Source of the DNA: Lichenostomus cassidix
Lineage: Eukaryota; Chordata; Aves; Passeriformes; Meliphagidae
NCBI GenBank assembly: GCA_008360975.2
Contig: CM039188.1
Span: 24,579,944-24,643,943 of the forward strand
Length of the DNA stretch: 64,000 nucleotides
Direction: 5' to 3'
Position numbers and translations under genes: made by a program. The notes beneath the pieces are model-generated. The model worked only from the letters and a program-made list of their open reading frames with translations. It had not been told where the DNA came from and ran no database searches. Each line of letters begins with the position of its first letter. Within the stretch, counting starts at the first letter, position 1. Of this stretch, positions 11,667 to 24,072 are shown piece after piece.

Positions 11667-12159
11667 GGGATGGTCTCCAGTTTCATGAGTGCCAGCAGTG
11701 GCTGGCTGGGCAAGGTGGGTGTTTGCAGAATGATGTGTTTTGCAGTTTCTGTGAGCACTTGTGCCACTGTCACAGAAAGGTAAAGCAGGGCTCTCTCTGG
11801 AGCATGCATGGGACACGGGGAAATTCAGCCCAGGAAAGGAAAGTTCCAGCATCAGTGCCTGGAGGTGAAAAGGCAGCCAAGCTGTCCCATTTGGAGCACA
11901 GAGCCTGGAGAAATTGTCCTTTCCTGAGCTTTTGAGGCACCTTTGGGAAAGCTGTTGAGCAGAGGCATAGAGAAGGGGTTGGAGGAGTGTGTGCAGCCCG
12001 GCCAGGCCATCTCCTGAGAAATCTGGATTTATATTTGTGTGAATTGTCCCTTTTCCCCAGACGATCCAGGTTTAGCTGCTGTCGGAAAGCTCTGAGGAGC
12101 AGAGAGCATCCAGGAGAGGGCAGTGCTGCTCGCATAGATCAGCTGCTGGAAAACTAGGA
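11667..12159. other. Non-coding unique sequence, moderately GC-rich
   Basis: No gene is supported, although a 121-codon minus-strand frame (11770-12135) lies here. A few CpGs cluster at about 11998-12135, too few for a CpG island. Confidence 0.5.
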
Positions 12160-12330
12160 CTGGAAATAGCGAATTGTTCTCCTCATGTAATCAGTTCAAT
12201 TAATTACGGACAGATTCTTCTGCCAGATTTACATTCATTTTATTCTTTTATCTGGTCAGTCTCTATCATAGAAGCCATGAGATGTTGTCAAGGTACATTG
12301 TGACAGCAGCACTGCCTACTGGGTTTATTT
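12160..12330. promoter_or_regulatory. Candidate conserved non-coding block
   Basis: The block contains a TTCAATTAATTACGG segment with overlapping TAAT cores and a retained CpG. It also holds a GTCAAGGTACA segment resembling the extended half-site of ERR/NR5A nuclear receptors, and TGTGACAGCAG. It is not repetitive, not open in any frame over its length, and differs in texture from its flanks. An enhancer role is inference; conservation is untested. Confidence 0.3.
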
Positions 12331-15300
12331 TTTTTCCTAATTAGAATGGGATCTGGGAGTAAGAAAAAGGATGGATGGTCATCTTAAGCTTTTATTTAAT
12401 AACAGTGCCAGCAAGCAAAGAATTTATTCTATAAGAAACATTTTTCAATGTTTCCTGAAAGTGAAAAAAACTCTGTCTCCTTTCTCCTTTCTCCAGAAGT
12501 CTCACTGAGCTCAGATCCTTCAGCCTTGGTATCCATTACTCGTAACTCACTCAAACACTGTGCCAGGTTTCCTCATTCATTTCATCTCAAAGGACCCTGT
12601 TAGCCTTGACTACACTCAAATGTAGCTAAATCAGTTGAGATCAGATCCTTTTGCTGCTTTGCAGCGTGGTACAAAAGCTTTAAATTGTGGAAGAAGGTAG
12701 GAACAGAGCTGATAACAAAGCTCCTAAAATATGGAAGCGACAAAGCATGTGTTTGAACTGACTGGAGCCAGGCAGTGAACTGCAGTGATCCACACTGGGC
12801 ATGACAAATGCACAGCTCACCCTGGCCTCCATCTGTAAGAAAGGGACAGTGACAGACACACTTTGCTCCCAAGGAAAGATGTATCCAAGATCTGAAGTGT
12901 CCCAGGAGCCACTAGAAGTGTCTTGCTCTCGATGCTGGAAAGGAAGGTGTTTTATGCCCAGCAAGCTGGAAGCCTGGGACATCAGCCTGTGTTGGATGCT
13001 GGAAGTACCTGCCATTTATCTCTTCTGTACTTGTTTTCCAAAACACCTACTTCTTTCCTGTCTGAGTTTCTCTTCCCAAGTGTCCAGCTCCTCCACTGAC
13101 ATGGAGAACTGGACAAATTCTTAAAAAAATTATCTCTTTCAACCCCGAAAATATTGTAGTTTCAAAACTAAATATGGTTTTGGAAGTGACACTCTGAGTA
13201 GTCTCCATCTATCAGTCTTTGAAAGACTTCTATTATATAGGCAAAAAAAGGACAAAATGTAGCCAGCTAGTTGAGTTTTCATCTTTATGTAACCTAAACC
13301 CCTTAGTGCTAGTTAGTCATGTTGCATATTAACATCAATATTCAAAGAAAACTTGTTTGCAAATTTGTCTTGAGGATAACCTAACAAAGATGTTCAGTAA
13401 ATGAAATTTTTTTCAATTCACCTCCTCCCTGAGGGCATTTTGGAGTCACAAGCCTGAAGATGCTTCAAGCACACAAGCTACTAGAATGATGATCTCAGAC
13501 TTTGCAAACTCAGCAGGGTCAGGACTGGGACATGTTTCACTGGAGAAACTTCCAAGATGAATCCAGCTACCCCCAGGAGGTGATACAAGAATTTCAGGGC
13601 CAAACCAATGTCACTGGAAGATGACTCTCACTGACCTGGCTGCTTTTTTACAGAACTTCACCCTTAGGTAAAGCACTTACCTACATCTGAGGCTATTCAA
13701 TGATGTATTTGTAATTGGAGCTCCCTCCACCTAATGGGAAAGCTTTCAGATGTTGGTTATTAGTCAGGAAGATCCCATCAAACCCAGTGAGGGGACAAAA
13801 TTTTTTAAATGTAATGTGGGTAGGGGTGAACATCAAGGAATTTTTCACAGACAATACATTCTATTTGCATGACATCTGCTGCAGGGTCTGAAGTGAAATT
13901 ATACCCAAACATATCTAGAGTGCAAATAACTGTGATAGCAAATGGCAAAGTATTTCTTATGTCAGTGACAAACCCTTTCAAAGGGAAGGGCTTACTTGGG
14001 ACCTTATCATAATTCTGATTTATGCTTTCTGAGACAGACGTTTGGAGATTGCTGAATTGTTGCTGTTTTGAAAATTTCATGAGAGGAAAGGCTGAAATCT
14101 GAGCAGTCATCATCTGATTACGCCAATTCCTCCTGAAATGTTAAGTGTGTATAATGCTTTTTCCTCATGGAGCTTGAACTGATAACAGCCTTGCTGTTAA
14201 AATGCTATATTGTGTAATGGAAGAAGCTGATGCTTTCTGCTAGGTAGTGCACTTTTGTCAGGGAAATTTCTGTAGAGGTGATGGGATCTTTAATATGTTC
14301 TATCCAGGAGGCTCTGCTCCTAGTTTGAATATTTGCCTTTGGGATCCAAGTACAGACAGGTGCATCTGCAGTGGGGAATAAAAATCCCTCCCCTGCCTCC
14401 CTGCCTGCTTTATTGCACTGAATCTCAGCAGCAAACACGTTGCTGGCAGCCTCCTATTTGCCACAAACGAAGGTCAGTCAGCATCCCAGCAGTTTTCATT
14501 CTCCCCCTATAATTGCTTCGCACATTGAAAGAAATATTTTTTATAACTCTCTGCCAGTGTGTGTTCATGCATAGCTCATGTCATGGATTTATTTTCTTTT
14601 CCAGCTTGCTGGCATGTCCACTTTTAGGTCATCTTCTAATTTTTTTTCAAGTAAAGGTTTTCCAAAACCACATGTGTGTATATGGAAGGGATGCAGAGTT
14701 CAGTTATCCCTTCCTGCTGGTCCCACAAGTTCAGCTGCAGTTGGGTTAATATGACAGAAATAAAGCAAATTAACTAGGTTTGTATTGCAAGTTTTAGAGA
14801 CAGTTTATTGAGTAGCAAAATATTTCAGTCATTTGCATTTAGTACTTCATATTATCTTGAATGCATGAGGTATGCTTGCGAAAATTCCCTCAGAAAAGAA
14901 TAATCTGGGAAAAGTTATTTAGATTTTGTTACTCTGTGTTGCACAGCCGAGAAAGAGGATGGCTTCAGCCAGAACTCAAAGTTTTGTCATAAAATCTAGG
15001 TTCTCTATAAGAAAAAACAAGACTTTGGGGGAGAAAAATAAAGAAAATGCCTTGTGCATGATCTGATAGAAAACACATTTTCATGCAGTTCCAGAGTGCT
15101 TGCAAACCAGGCCAAGGTAGCTACAAATGCTGTCATCATACATGCAGAATCAATCTAGACATAAGAATGTAAATATAACTTTGCATAAAGCTGGACCATC
15201 TTGGTTATCAAAAATGTGGCACTTGCAGCTCTGGTTTCTGTACATAGAAAAAAAACTGGTGCAGTGCTGACCTTCCTGTGCTCAGAGCCCACCCTGCCCT

Positions 15301-16001
15301 GCCTCTCCACCTCTCTTGCAGCAGGTAGAATGTTCCCAACACATTTTGAAGGCTTTATTTTGGCATGCTGATGTAAGGCAGATTCAAGGGTAGCTTAAGG
15401 TAATATGTTTACTCCTGACTTTAGTGTCCAACCTGTAAGAACCCAATTCTTTCCAGTGTTTGGGTGTGATAACCAGTGACAAAAACCACCTTGTACACCT
15501 GAGCTGGATTTCAAAAGCCTTTAGTCTCTCTGGTCCTCTCTTCTGCCTGTAAAAGGAGTTAGGAAGGTTTATGCCTAAAGATTCCACAGTGTGCCATATT
15601 GAGGATCATAAATGTGATCTAAGCCAGGCTGAACAAATGAAATGGAAACCCAAGCTGGTGTCATTCTCAGCACTGAAAACTGAGATATCTGGGTCTATTT
15701 TTCCTGGTTGTCCTTCTACAGCTAGTGTACCAGCTATTCAAGTTATTTAAAAGATCAATACTTTATTCTGCCGTTCCCAGCATTGAAATCCCTTGCTGAT
15801 GTGTTGATGAAACTGTACTCAGTTGGGGAGTCTAATTAAGAGCACAGCAGTTGACAAAGCTGGCTAAATTCAGACACCATCCTCTGCAAAGCAGAGAAGT
15901 CTGACCAATATAAAAATTAACCAGTTTTTTTTCTGTGTTTTTTTCTGTAAGACATTCAAAAAATGGGAAAAAAAAATTGGAAAAGGAAAATAAAGACCAG
16001 T
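12331..16001. other. Non-coding unique sequence
   Basis: About 3.7 kb without a recognisable gene or transposon. Open frames of 90 to 111 codons on both strands around 12600-13124 overlap one another and have no domain or splice logic. A (T/C)-rich run lies near 12478-12494. Confidence 0.5.
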
Positions 16002-16071
16002 TATATATATATGATGTATAAATACATATACATGCATCCATATATATGTATGTGCATATATGTATATGTAT
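16002..16071. repeat. TA/TATG alternating low-complexity tract with imperfect hairpin
   Basis: The tract starts with a TATATATATATA-like run and continues in alternating purine-pyrimidine ATACATATACATGCA (16022-16036). This can pair with TGCATATATGTATATGTAT (16053-16071), apart from a four-base interruption. Such sequence readily forms cruciforms and is replication-slippage prone. It causes the tyrosine/isoleucine-rich minus-strand open frames at 15832-16161, which are not genes. Confidence 0.85.
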
Positions 16072-16359
16072 AACAGAAACAAAATTGGGTTGGTGTGATT
16101 GTCTAATTGAGTGGAAACAAATCCCTTGGCTTTTGCTGATGTGATAAAGATTAAATATCACAGTGGTTTTCCAGAAATTCCTTTTTTGTTTGGCAAATTT
16201 CTAAACCAAAAAATAATAATTTTGAGCCTTAGCCAAACCCCTTCTCCACTGACTTCACAGAGATCTCTTTTGCTGAATCAGAGCATAACATTACCATGTG
16301 TGTTTATGGTAACAGCTCCACAACCCCTTTTGGCTGGAAAATTAGTGAAACTCCCCATG
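16072..16359. other. Non-coding unique sequence
   Basis: No supported feature. Confidence 0.5.
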
Positions 16360-16460
16360 CTTTTGACTAATTGATGAGTAATCAAATATCATCTAATATC
16401 CAGTTGCTTCAGACTGTCCGCTCATTAGGACTGAATTGTACAGCTGAGAGTTATAATTTT
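16360..16460. promoter_or_regulatory. Small candidate regulatory block
   Basis: A CTAATTGATGAGTAATCA segment is followed by TCATCTAATATCC and CCGCTCATTAGG, so several homeodomain-type TAAT cores and a retained CpG fall in under 70 bases. There is no repeat signature. Regulatory function is inference. Confidence 0.22.
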
Positions 16461-19400
16461 CTTTTCTTAGCTATCACTGAGCTGATATTTTACTGTTGGC
16501 CAGTTTTATTGTCCTGCTGCCTTTTCCTGTGTTGTTTGTTTTGTTTGTTTGGTGGACAGATACAATAGCTGCAGTTTTTCATTGGATTTAACACATTTAA
16601 ATTCTGAACTATTATTGAGAAGGATGCTGCTGCTTCTCCTTCAATCCCAGGCTGTCCACTCCCTTGTCTGCTTTTTGCCACACCAAAGGTGGTGTAGGTC
16701 TCTGATGAGTCAGTCCAAGGAGATACTCTGGCTGAAAACAAACTTAAAATAAAAATCTGGAGAGGTTTATGCCAGTCTTGAATACATTGCCATAACATAA
16801 ATGGGAAAGGTGAAGTGTATCCTGCTGCACAGAGCATAGGTTTGAAGAGTCCTCAGTTATCCAAAACTTATATTGATACATAAATGGCCCACTTTAGTAG
16901 TGCCTGTATAAGAATGCTCAGTGTTAGATGTAGCATTAATGGGAACCAGAGCTCAGAAATACTTCATGAACAAATTAAGATGCCCAAAATGGAGATGGCT
17001 CTGGTCCTTTCCTGCAAGTCTCAGCTCAGTATAATTATGTCTCACCCGTTAGTTTTGCAAATCCTCCGGAGATGAGCAAAATTATTTGCTATTAAATCTA
17101 CTAAATTAATTAGGTTATTTTGATGGACTACATTTGGTTCATTTCAGAAGAGGCACTCCAATTTCTGTAAGCCACATCACCATTCTGAGTGTATAATCTT
17201 TGACAACATATGTTCTTTTCATGCAGATTTTTCTAGCCTAAATCCAGAGCTAGGAGAAAAGCAATTTTTTGTTCAAAAGTGAAGTTTTTTAAGTTTTGTT
17301 TTTTAGCATAAACCATTTCTAATTCCTGTATTTTGCTTTGTGTAAGAAAACTGGAATGAAATATTCACAACATAATCATTTGGTCATAGTTGTTATAGAA
17401 CAATAAAGATTTTTCTTTCTTTTCAATGTTCTATCAGCAAAGTGGAGATACAGACTTAGAGAAGAGTTATAAAGATTTGGTGGTTAATGCTTGGACTTCA
17501 TTTTATCTGTGCTAAATACCATGTAATTATTTAATGTCCCAGTTACAGATGGTTGACACTGTGTTGTATCCTTGGAGTATTGCTCACTTATTTTATTTTT
17601 CAACACTCTGAAAGTCTGAATGATAAATTGTTAATCTAAATGAGTGCAATGTTTGAAACATCGAAGAACAAATGTGGTGGTTTTTAATAATGCCAAGAAG
17701 AATACTGCAATGCATGAATTTTTCTGTTTGCTCCCTAATACTCAATATGTTTCTATCATTTAATACAAAACTGACAAAAAATTCTTGCTATACTTCTTTT
17801 TAATCTCAAGAAGGCACTTAGATATTTTCTTCTTTCTATGGCCTAGATTATGACATGGTTTTACTGCAACACTCACCTTTAGAGGATAGAGCTATTTATA
17901 TGATCAAATTTCAGGTGTGCTCAAAAACACGAGTGCAGTGTTGAGGAGTCTAATAAAAGCTCATCACTTATTAATTGGAAACTAGTTTTAGTATGTGCAC
18001 CTGAGCACAAAAAATAGCAAGACTGAGTCACTAGAGTGCTGGTAGAAGAAAGTCTCTCTGCTTTTTAGAAGGAGTTAAAGGCTTCTGGCCTCAACACCAC
18101 ACACTCTCTGGTGTTGGCAACTGCAGTGTCATTTTGAGGGGGTTTCATTTATTTGATTTTACTTGGTGGGATCTCTAAGCACCAACCCAACAGCCCAGCT
18201 GCCAGTGGATGGAGAGCAAAGTAAGCAAGAGTGGTCTAGAAATTGTGGGTGTACTTCACATTCATATTTGCTGGATTTGTAAAAGAGCTATAAATTAACA
18301 GAAACAGTTCCAAAAGTGCCTGTATGACTCAGTTACCTTTGATATCTCCTCCTACATGTTGTGCTCTGACTTTGGCACTAGAGAGTCATGCTCTTCCTTT
18401 GGTGCATTGAAGGATCTGATATTCCTGGATTTGTCCCTGGGTGTTGGATGACTTTCTGTCCTTCCCTCAGAGCACAACACTGGGACACCCTCCAGGGGAA
18501 AGGGCCACTTCTGCTGTGGCAAATGGCTTTGTGGTAAAGTTGAGTCTTTCCTTGTATTTTAGGGATACCCCAGTCTTTCCTTGCATGCAGAGTGTAAAGC
18601 AAACTAACAGCCTCTGTGGTCATGACTTATTAAAAACCTGTCCTAGGAATCTTTGGATCAAGAATACAAATGTCTGATGAGATCAGGCATTGATCTAAAT
18701 TGCTAAACTGGATTGCTAACTACTGTTATACTAGAGTGTAAGACTTAGAAATTAAGACATCCTTCAAGTCCAGTTGTAGATGCCCAAGATTTTTTTTTTC
18801 ATTTGACCTGGTCTGTGGGCTTTAAAGAGATTTGTCACCTTCAACAGTTCAGGTTGTATCTGCATTTTCATGGCTTTCTGTAGTCAGTCCTAGGACCTCT
18901 GGTTGCCAAAGCTGAATCACAGATGAATTTCAGAAATACAGCCTGCAGACAGTGATCCATTTTGTCACTAAAAGTCATTCTTAAAATCAGAGTTTTCAAG
19001 TGTGAGATATATTTGTCATGTATTTAACTTCATTCTCTGAAATAAAGAGTCTCACTGTCACAGAGGGACAGACTTCACAACCCACCATTTACAGAAATCT
19101 CTACTTGGATGAGATCTACCTCAGCCTACACTTCCAGAACTTGCATCCCCAAAAACCAGCACCCTAAACTTTTAAATCCACCACTTTATATTCACACCTT
19201 GCGAAATAAGGGCTATCCCAGCATTCTTCTTTCTCACTTTATGTGATACACCTTCACTTGTCCAAAACATATACCTAACTACCCTTGGCTCTAAATTTTT
19301 TTAACCTCTTGGAAGACATTATTGGCTCTGGATGTATTTCTGTCTGCTGTCTGTGTTCTCATCCAGCTTCCCAATTTTCTGCTGTTCACATTTAGGGGCT

Positions 19401-20506
19401 GTCTGGCTTTCTGATCAGTTGGCCACTGGCTTGACAGAGTTCCTTTGCAAGATGCCACCCATTATGCAGTAGATAAGCTGCAAGAGACAGAAGCTTTTAC
19501 CTCCCAAAGATCATCTGCCAGGCAGTGTCTTGTTCCTGCTTGAGGCAGCAACTCCCAGCTCTTGAACTTTTCAGTTCATTTCCATACATATTGCTGTCCA
19601 AAATTAATGCCTTTCACATTTCAGCATGCTAAAATATGCAGTCAGGAAATCAGCACATTTGATAAGCAAGCAGATCATGAGCTGCTTGTGAGACACTTTT
19701 TAGCCATCACTATTATAGTTAGCTTGATAGAGAGAAAGTACAGAAACATTGCCCATAGTTTCTAAATATGAAAGCTTAGAGAAAGAAATTAACATTTTCT
19801 TTATCTTTTGACAGCAGAAAAGTATGTCTTTGTCTCTCCTGAAGTTCCACCAGAGTTACAGCAGGAATGAATCTGCACCATAAAAACAAAATTACACAAA
19901 AGAAAATTAAACTAATAAAAAGAGAGAGAGATTACAATAACAATAAAAAACAATTGGCAAAAGAGAAAACAACTCCCCCTCCTTATTGTTATGCATTCAG
20001 AATCAGTGTCTTACTCATTTGTTAAACTTTTATGGCACCAGCAGTCTCAAATACTAATTTTGTTCAGCATGAAAGTGCCCTTTTTAATGAGATGAGTATG
20101 ATGCTTCCAGTGCAGGCAAGAGCAGGCATCTGGGGGATGCTAATGGTATATTCTATTCTGCTGGAAGTTTCTGGACAAAACACCTTTGCTTTATTTTTTC
20201 TCGCACTGTTACTCTGCCCTAACCTGCTGATGCTGCAAGAGCATCTGGTCAAAAGCCACCTGTTAAAAACAGCTGTAAAATAATTTTGATATCAACATGG
20301 TATGATTTTCATTGGCAGGCTTAAAAACCCTTTTCCAGAAAGTAAAATCTTTTGCCTTAAAAATGAAATGGTGTCCTTGTGGGAATGACACATGCATTGC
20401 TCATGGGAAGTGCAGCCAGGTGATGCCCTGCCTTGGCTGTCCAGGAGTCACCAGACTTCCATGGGACATCGTGGTGGGGATGTCCCTTCCATTCTCCCAT
20501 GTGATG
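16461..20506. other. Non-coding unique sequence
   Basis: About 4 kb with no gene, RNA gene or transposon that I recognise. It contains (TTTG)-type runs near 16527-16552, a T-run near 18790 and an AG run at 19921-19930. The 115-codon minus-strand frame at 16490-16837 has no family resemblance. Confidence 0.5.
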
Positions 20507-20550
20507 AATCATAGAATGGTTTATCCTAGGGACAGGGAGAGAAAGAAGCA
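20507..20550 (-). mobile_element. Short CR1 3'-terminal remnant, antisense
   Basis: AATCATAGAATGGTTT (20507-20522) is the reverse complement of the conserved CR1 terminus. The following bases (TAGGGACAGGG) are a degraded version of the adjoining GGAAGGGACC block. A 16-base exact match to this terminus is very unlikely by chance. The remnant may be a severely 5'-truncated insertion; its far boundary is uncertain. Confidence 0.45.
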
Positions 20551-20967
20551 CTGCAAGAGATATTTATTTGCAATAATGGGAATTCCTGTTAGAAAAAGAA
20601 TGTCCTTTATCTTTCTGTGAAAAATGAAGAATTAAAGTTTTACAAGAGACAAATTGAAAAACCTGTGTATGGTGATGAAAGGGTTTGCTTCAATATCTTC
20701 ACATGGGTAAGCATAAAGCTGAACCCAACCTGACTGGAACTTCAGCATCCATAACAGAAATAATTAGCTCTACTAGTTCATTTGCACAGGTTTTCATTAT
20801 TTGCCTAGCTTTGGTTAATGACATTGTGTGTATCCAACCAATACACACAGCTCTCCAGGACTTTTGAAAAAGTGGGCCGTTTAAACAGGCGAATATCACA
20901 GGGTAACCTTAACTATTGGTAAGAAGATAGACCAGAAATTATGTTCATGGCCATACTTGCAAGACTC
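20551..20967. other. Non-coding unique sequence
   Basis: No supported feature. Open frames of 60 to 66 codons on both strands around 20685-20899 are mutually overlapping and unrecognised. Confidence 0.5.
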
Positions 20968-20992
20968 TGATGATAATAATAATAATAATAAA
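20968..20992 (+). repeat. Trinucleotide microsatellite (ATA/AAT)n
   Basis: About seven tandem ATA units (GATGATAATAATAATAATA...). It is a simple repeat and a likely polymorphic marker. Confidence 0.9.
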
Positions 20993-23169
20993 AGAAGATA
21001 TCATGCCATTGACAAATAGAAACAATTTTATATCTAATAGGATTTAAGTAATAAAGGCTGAAGGGCTGCAACAGCAGCAAAGAGATTAGATACATTATGT
21101 TTTCTCAGTGTAATAAAACTTGTCAAATAAAGCTGAATAAAATCTTCTTATCTGTGTCTCTGGCTTATTTTTCCTGCAGCCTCTTTCTTTTCAGCTGATT
21201 GCAGGAATCACCATTTCTCTAGAATGGTTACACACACGACAGTTCAATTAGAGTCAAGTTAGTGAAAGTTATTGCTGGATTTGCTTTTGGTTGCACCTTT
21301 TTTTTTAAAGCAAAGGACATCTGCAGCATTTGGAAAGAATGGAGCAGATCAAAAACCCACTCTGCCAATCTCTGCTGGTATTTCCTAGACACCTGGACTA
21401 GACTGTGCATATCAGTGTAGTACAGTTAAGTTTAGAATTGCTTTACACAAGAACTTGTTCTGATTTAAAAATAAACCCCATCAAAATAGCAAGACATCCT
21501 TCCTCTATCACCCTTGGTGCTGCCTTGGCTGCCCCGGGGCTGCTCTTGTAATATCTCCCTTTTCTCACCTGTCAGCTCCCACCTCTGGGCACTGTCTGGA
21601 ATCCTTCTCCATTCTTTCTGCTCCTCCTGCCTCAGTTTCTCCCCATGTTTAATGGAAAATGTCATGGTTTGTCTTTCTAGGGCTGGTGGCTAACATTTGC
21701 TGAGACCTTTAGGACACGTGGATGGAATTTGCATTCAGAAGTGTGAGTCGTTATTATTACTGTTAATTGGATGTGACAGGCTGACATTCTGCTAACCTTT
21801 CCATGAAATCCAAGGCCAAGCCTTTGCCTGGGTTACAAACATGCTTGGATTTTCCATGCTTTGGCCCTTCATGCAGGTCAGTATCTCTGAACTTACCTGT
21901 GTATCTGATTCAATTTGCTCAAGCATCTAAAGCAGAGGTACAGTTTTAAATACTGAGTGGGGAGATCAAATGACATGTATGTTTGAGCAGTGTTGCTGTT
22001 GCCTTTGGCATGTGTTTGAACAAAGTATTTTACCTCCCAAGGCAAAGCAGTGAACCTAGTAAGAAAAGCCAAGGGATCTGTCCAAGCTGATGTAATACAT
22101 AAAGACACAAACATCATCCATAAATCAATAGGCATTGATTTAGGTAAATGAGAGCTTTGCCCTTAGGCAAGAAAAAGTACACTTATTTATATGTATGTGC
22201 TTAAAATATTTCATGCAGAATTTCTGGGGACACATATCCAATATTAATTAAAATTTAGGTGTGCCATGTCAGTGCCCATAAATCCATTATTTAAGTTTTT
22301 TTTCATTTTTTCAAATTAAAGATTTTCTCCTACATATTCCCCTCCAGATAGAAAGTTCAGGAAACCAATGCATGATGACAATATGATAACCAATTAGGGA
22401 AAAAAACCCTGAAACCAGTTGCTGGTGCTGAAACTGCTGTCAAAATCTGCAGTGTATCTGTGCTGAAACAATTTCTGGCCACCTTTTTAAACACATCTGC
22501 TCCTTGGGGTAGAGGGTGAAAAGAAATTTCTGTATAAATTTAATCTTATAATTTAATTTAGTGTCAGTCCTAATTGCATGGAACTGGGAAGACATTGGAA
22601 AATAAAGCTGAGTGTAAAGCCTCTGCCACCCTGCAGAGAAGTGCTGCAGTCAGTTCTGAGTGAGCCAGCATGAGTCTCCAGGGAGGAAACTGCATTAACC
22701 AGAGTGTTCCCAGCCTCCAAGCTGGCATCAGAGCCTGGATGTACAGTTTTATTGGAAGGATAAGGGAGATTCAGATGTTTCTCTTCTTTTAATAGCCCAG
22801 GAAACCTGACGGCTGGAATGATGCATTCCTCCGAATTTGGAGACTCTGAAGCAACGTGGCCAGTCCAGCTGTCAGCAGGATGGATATGCACATCACTCTC
22901 ATCTTGCCTGTCTGACCACAACTGCAGCCCTGGCCTCCAGTGTGGAGCAGGCTGAAACCTGAAATGCACCATGTCAGTCCTGTGCTCAGCATTTCAGAGA
23001 GTCCTGGGCTGTCTTCCCCAAATCCCTGCTTCTCCACCTGTGTGTTTCTATTAATACTGCTACTGCAAGAATATTTTTCCTTCCTCCCAAGGTAAGGGAA
23101 GAATTGTATTGGGAAATTCTCTTCACAGGTTTAAATCAATAATGATTCCACTGATTTTAATGCTGTTTA
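20993..23169. other. Non-coding unique sequence
   Basis: No gene recognised. Two overlapping minus-strand frames at 22553-23037 (139 and 82 codons) lie in a somewhat GC-richer patch. One contains a short hydrophobic stretch after a methionine, but there is no credible start context or family, so I do not call it. Confidence 0.5.
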
Positions 23170-23256
23170 TAGAATCATAGAATATCATGAGTAAGAAGGG
23201 ACCTGCAAAGATCACCAATTCCAATCATTGTCCAATTATCCAATCATAGGATAAGA
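23170..23256 (-). mobile_element. CR1 LINE 3'-end fragment, antisense
   Basis: It starts with ATAGAATCATAGAATATCAT, the reverse complement of the CR1 terminal repeats. It continues with AAGAAGGGACCTGCAAAGATCACCAATTCCAA, split here only by base changes from the CR1 tail consensus. This is a short 5'-truncated copy on the minus strand. It lies about 200 bases upstream of a larger CR1 copy in the opposite orientation. Confidence 0.8.
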
Positions 23257-23454
23257 TTGATTGGTTTGTTTCCAGGAGAAGTTGTCATCCATTTGTTGAG
23301 ATGGACTTAGGTATAGATGATAAAAGGTGTTATGATAGTAGTTAGGTGGGTAAAATAGCATTTCAGAACATGCAAACCTTTTCCACTTGTTTCCCTTTTC
23401 TGTGATATCAAGCTGTTCAGGTGGCTCAGGTATAAATAAACATACAGAAGAGCC
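23257..23454. other. Spacer between two oppositely oriented CR1 copies
   Basis: No match to the flanking CR1 pieces is evident. It may be unique sequence or unrecognised older CR1 sequence. Confidence 0.4.
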
Positions 23455-24072
23455 TACAGAAATTGTCCAAGAAGGCCAAGGGCATCCTGGCCTGGGTTAG
23501 CAATAGTTCAGCCAGCAGGACCAGGGCAGTGATTGTCCCCGTGTACTCAGCACTGGTGAGACCATGCCTTGAGTGCTGTGTCCATCTGTGGGCTCCTCAA
23601 CTCAGGAAGGACATTGAGGTGTTGGAGTGAGTCTGCAGAAGGGCAGCAGAGCTGGTGAAGGGTCTGGAGCACAAGTACTGTGAGGAGCAGCTGAGGGAGC
23701 TGGGGGTGTTTACTTGGAGAAAAGGAGGCTCAGGGGAGACCTCATGACTCTCTATAACTACATGAAAGGAGATTGTAGCTAGTGGAGGTAGGGCTCTTCT
23801 CCCAGGCAGCCAGTGACAGAATGAGAGGACACAGCCTCAAGCTGCACCAGGGGAGGTTTAGATTGGATATCAGGGAAGAATTTCTTCACAGAAAGGGTGA
23901 TTAGATATTGGAATGGCTTCCCAGGGAGGTGGTGGAGTCACTGTCCCTGGAGGTGTTTAACAGCCTGGACATGGCACTTGGTGCCATGGTGTGACTGACA
24001 TGGTGGTGTTTGGTCACAGGTTGGAATCAGTGAGCTCAGAGGTCATTTCCAGACTGATTCTATGATTCTGTA
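23455..24072 (+). mobile_element. CR1 LINE, 3' part: decayed end of ORF2 plus 3' UTR
   Basis: About 620 bases closely follow the 3' part of bird CR1. Starting near 23469 the frame reads as the C-terminal end of the CR1 ORF2 (reverse transcriptase) protein. The stretch ends with the CCCAGGGAGGTGGTGGAGTC and CCCTGGAGGTGTTTAA blocks, a short 3' UTR, and the terminal GATTCTATGATTCTG at about 24056-24070. The ORF2 remnant is dead: an in-frame TGA lies at 23628-23630, and one base is missing near 23711-23714 relative to the usual sequence, shifting the frame. The copy is 5'-truncated, lacks an endonuclease and cannot move by itself. Which CR1 subfamily it belongs to needs a library comparison. Confidence 0.93.
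23469..23950 (+). pseudogene. CR1 ORF2 C-terminal remnant (non-functional)
   Basis: This is the coding part of the CR1 copy. In CR1 elements ORF2 encodes an endonuclease and reverse transcriptase used for target-primed reverse transcription. Only the region after the polymerase core remains, with recognisable KKAKG-, YSALVRP- and FRLDI-like blocks. The premature TGA at 23628 and the single-base loss near 23712 break it, so no product is expected. Start and end are limits of recognisable similarity, not real gene ends. Confidence 0.8.

Noticed and set aside
11770..12135. GC-richer patch as a possible promoter or CpG island with a 121-codon frame
   Set aside because: Only a handful of CpGs, no TATA or initiator arrangement, no convincing exon.
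15832..16161. Tyrosine/isoleucine-rich open frames
   Set aside because: Produced by the TA/TATG repeat at 16002-16071.
22553..23037. Minus-strand frames with a short hydrophobic stretch resembling a secreted peptide precursor
   Set aside because: The hydrophobic part is short, there is no dibasic-flanked amidated peptide, no known neuropeptide motif, and the two frames conflict.
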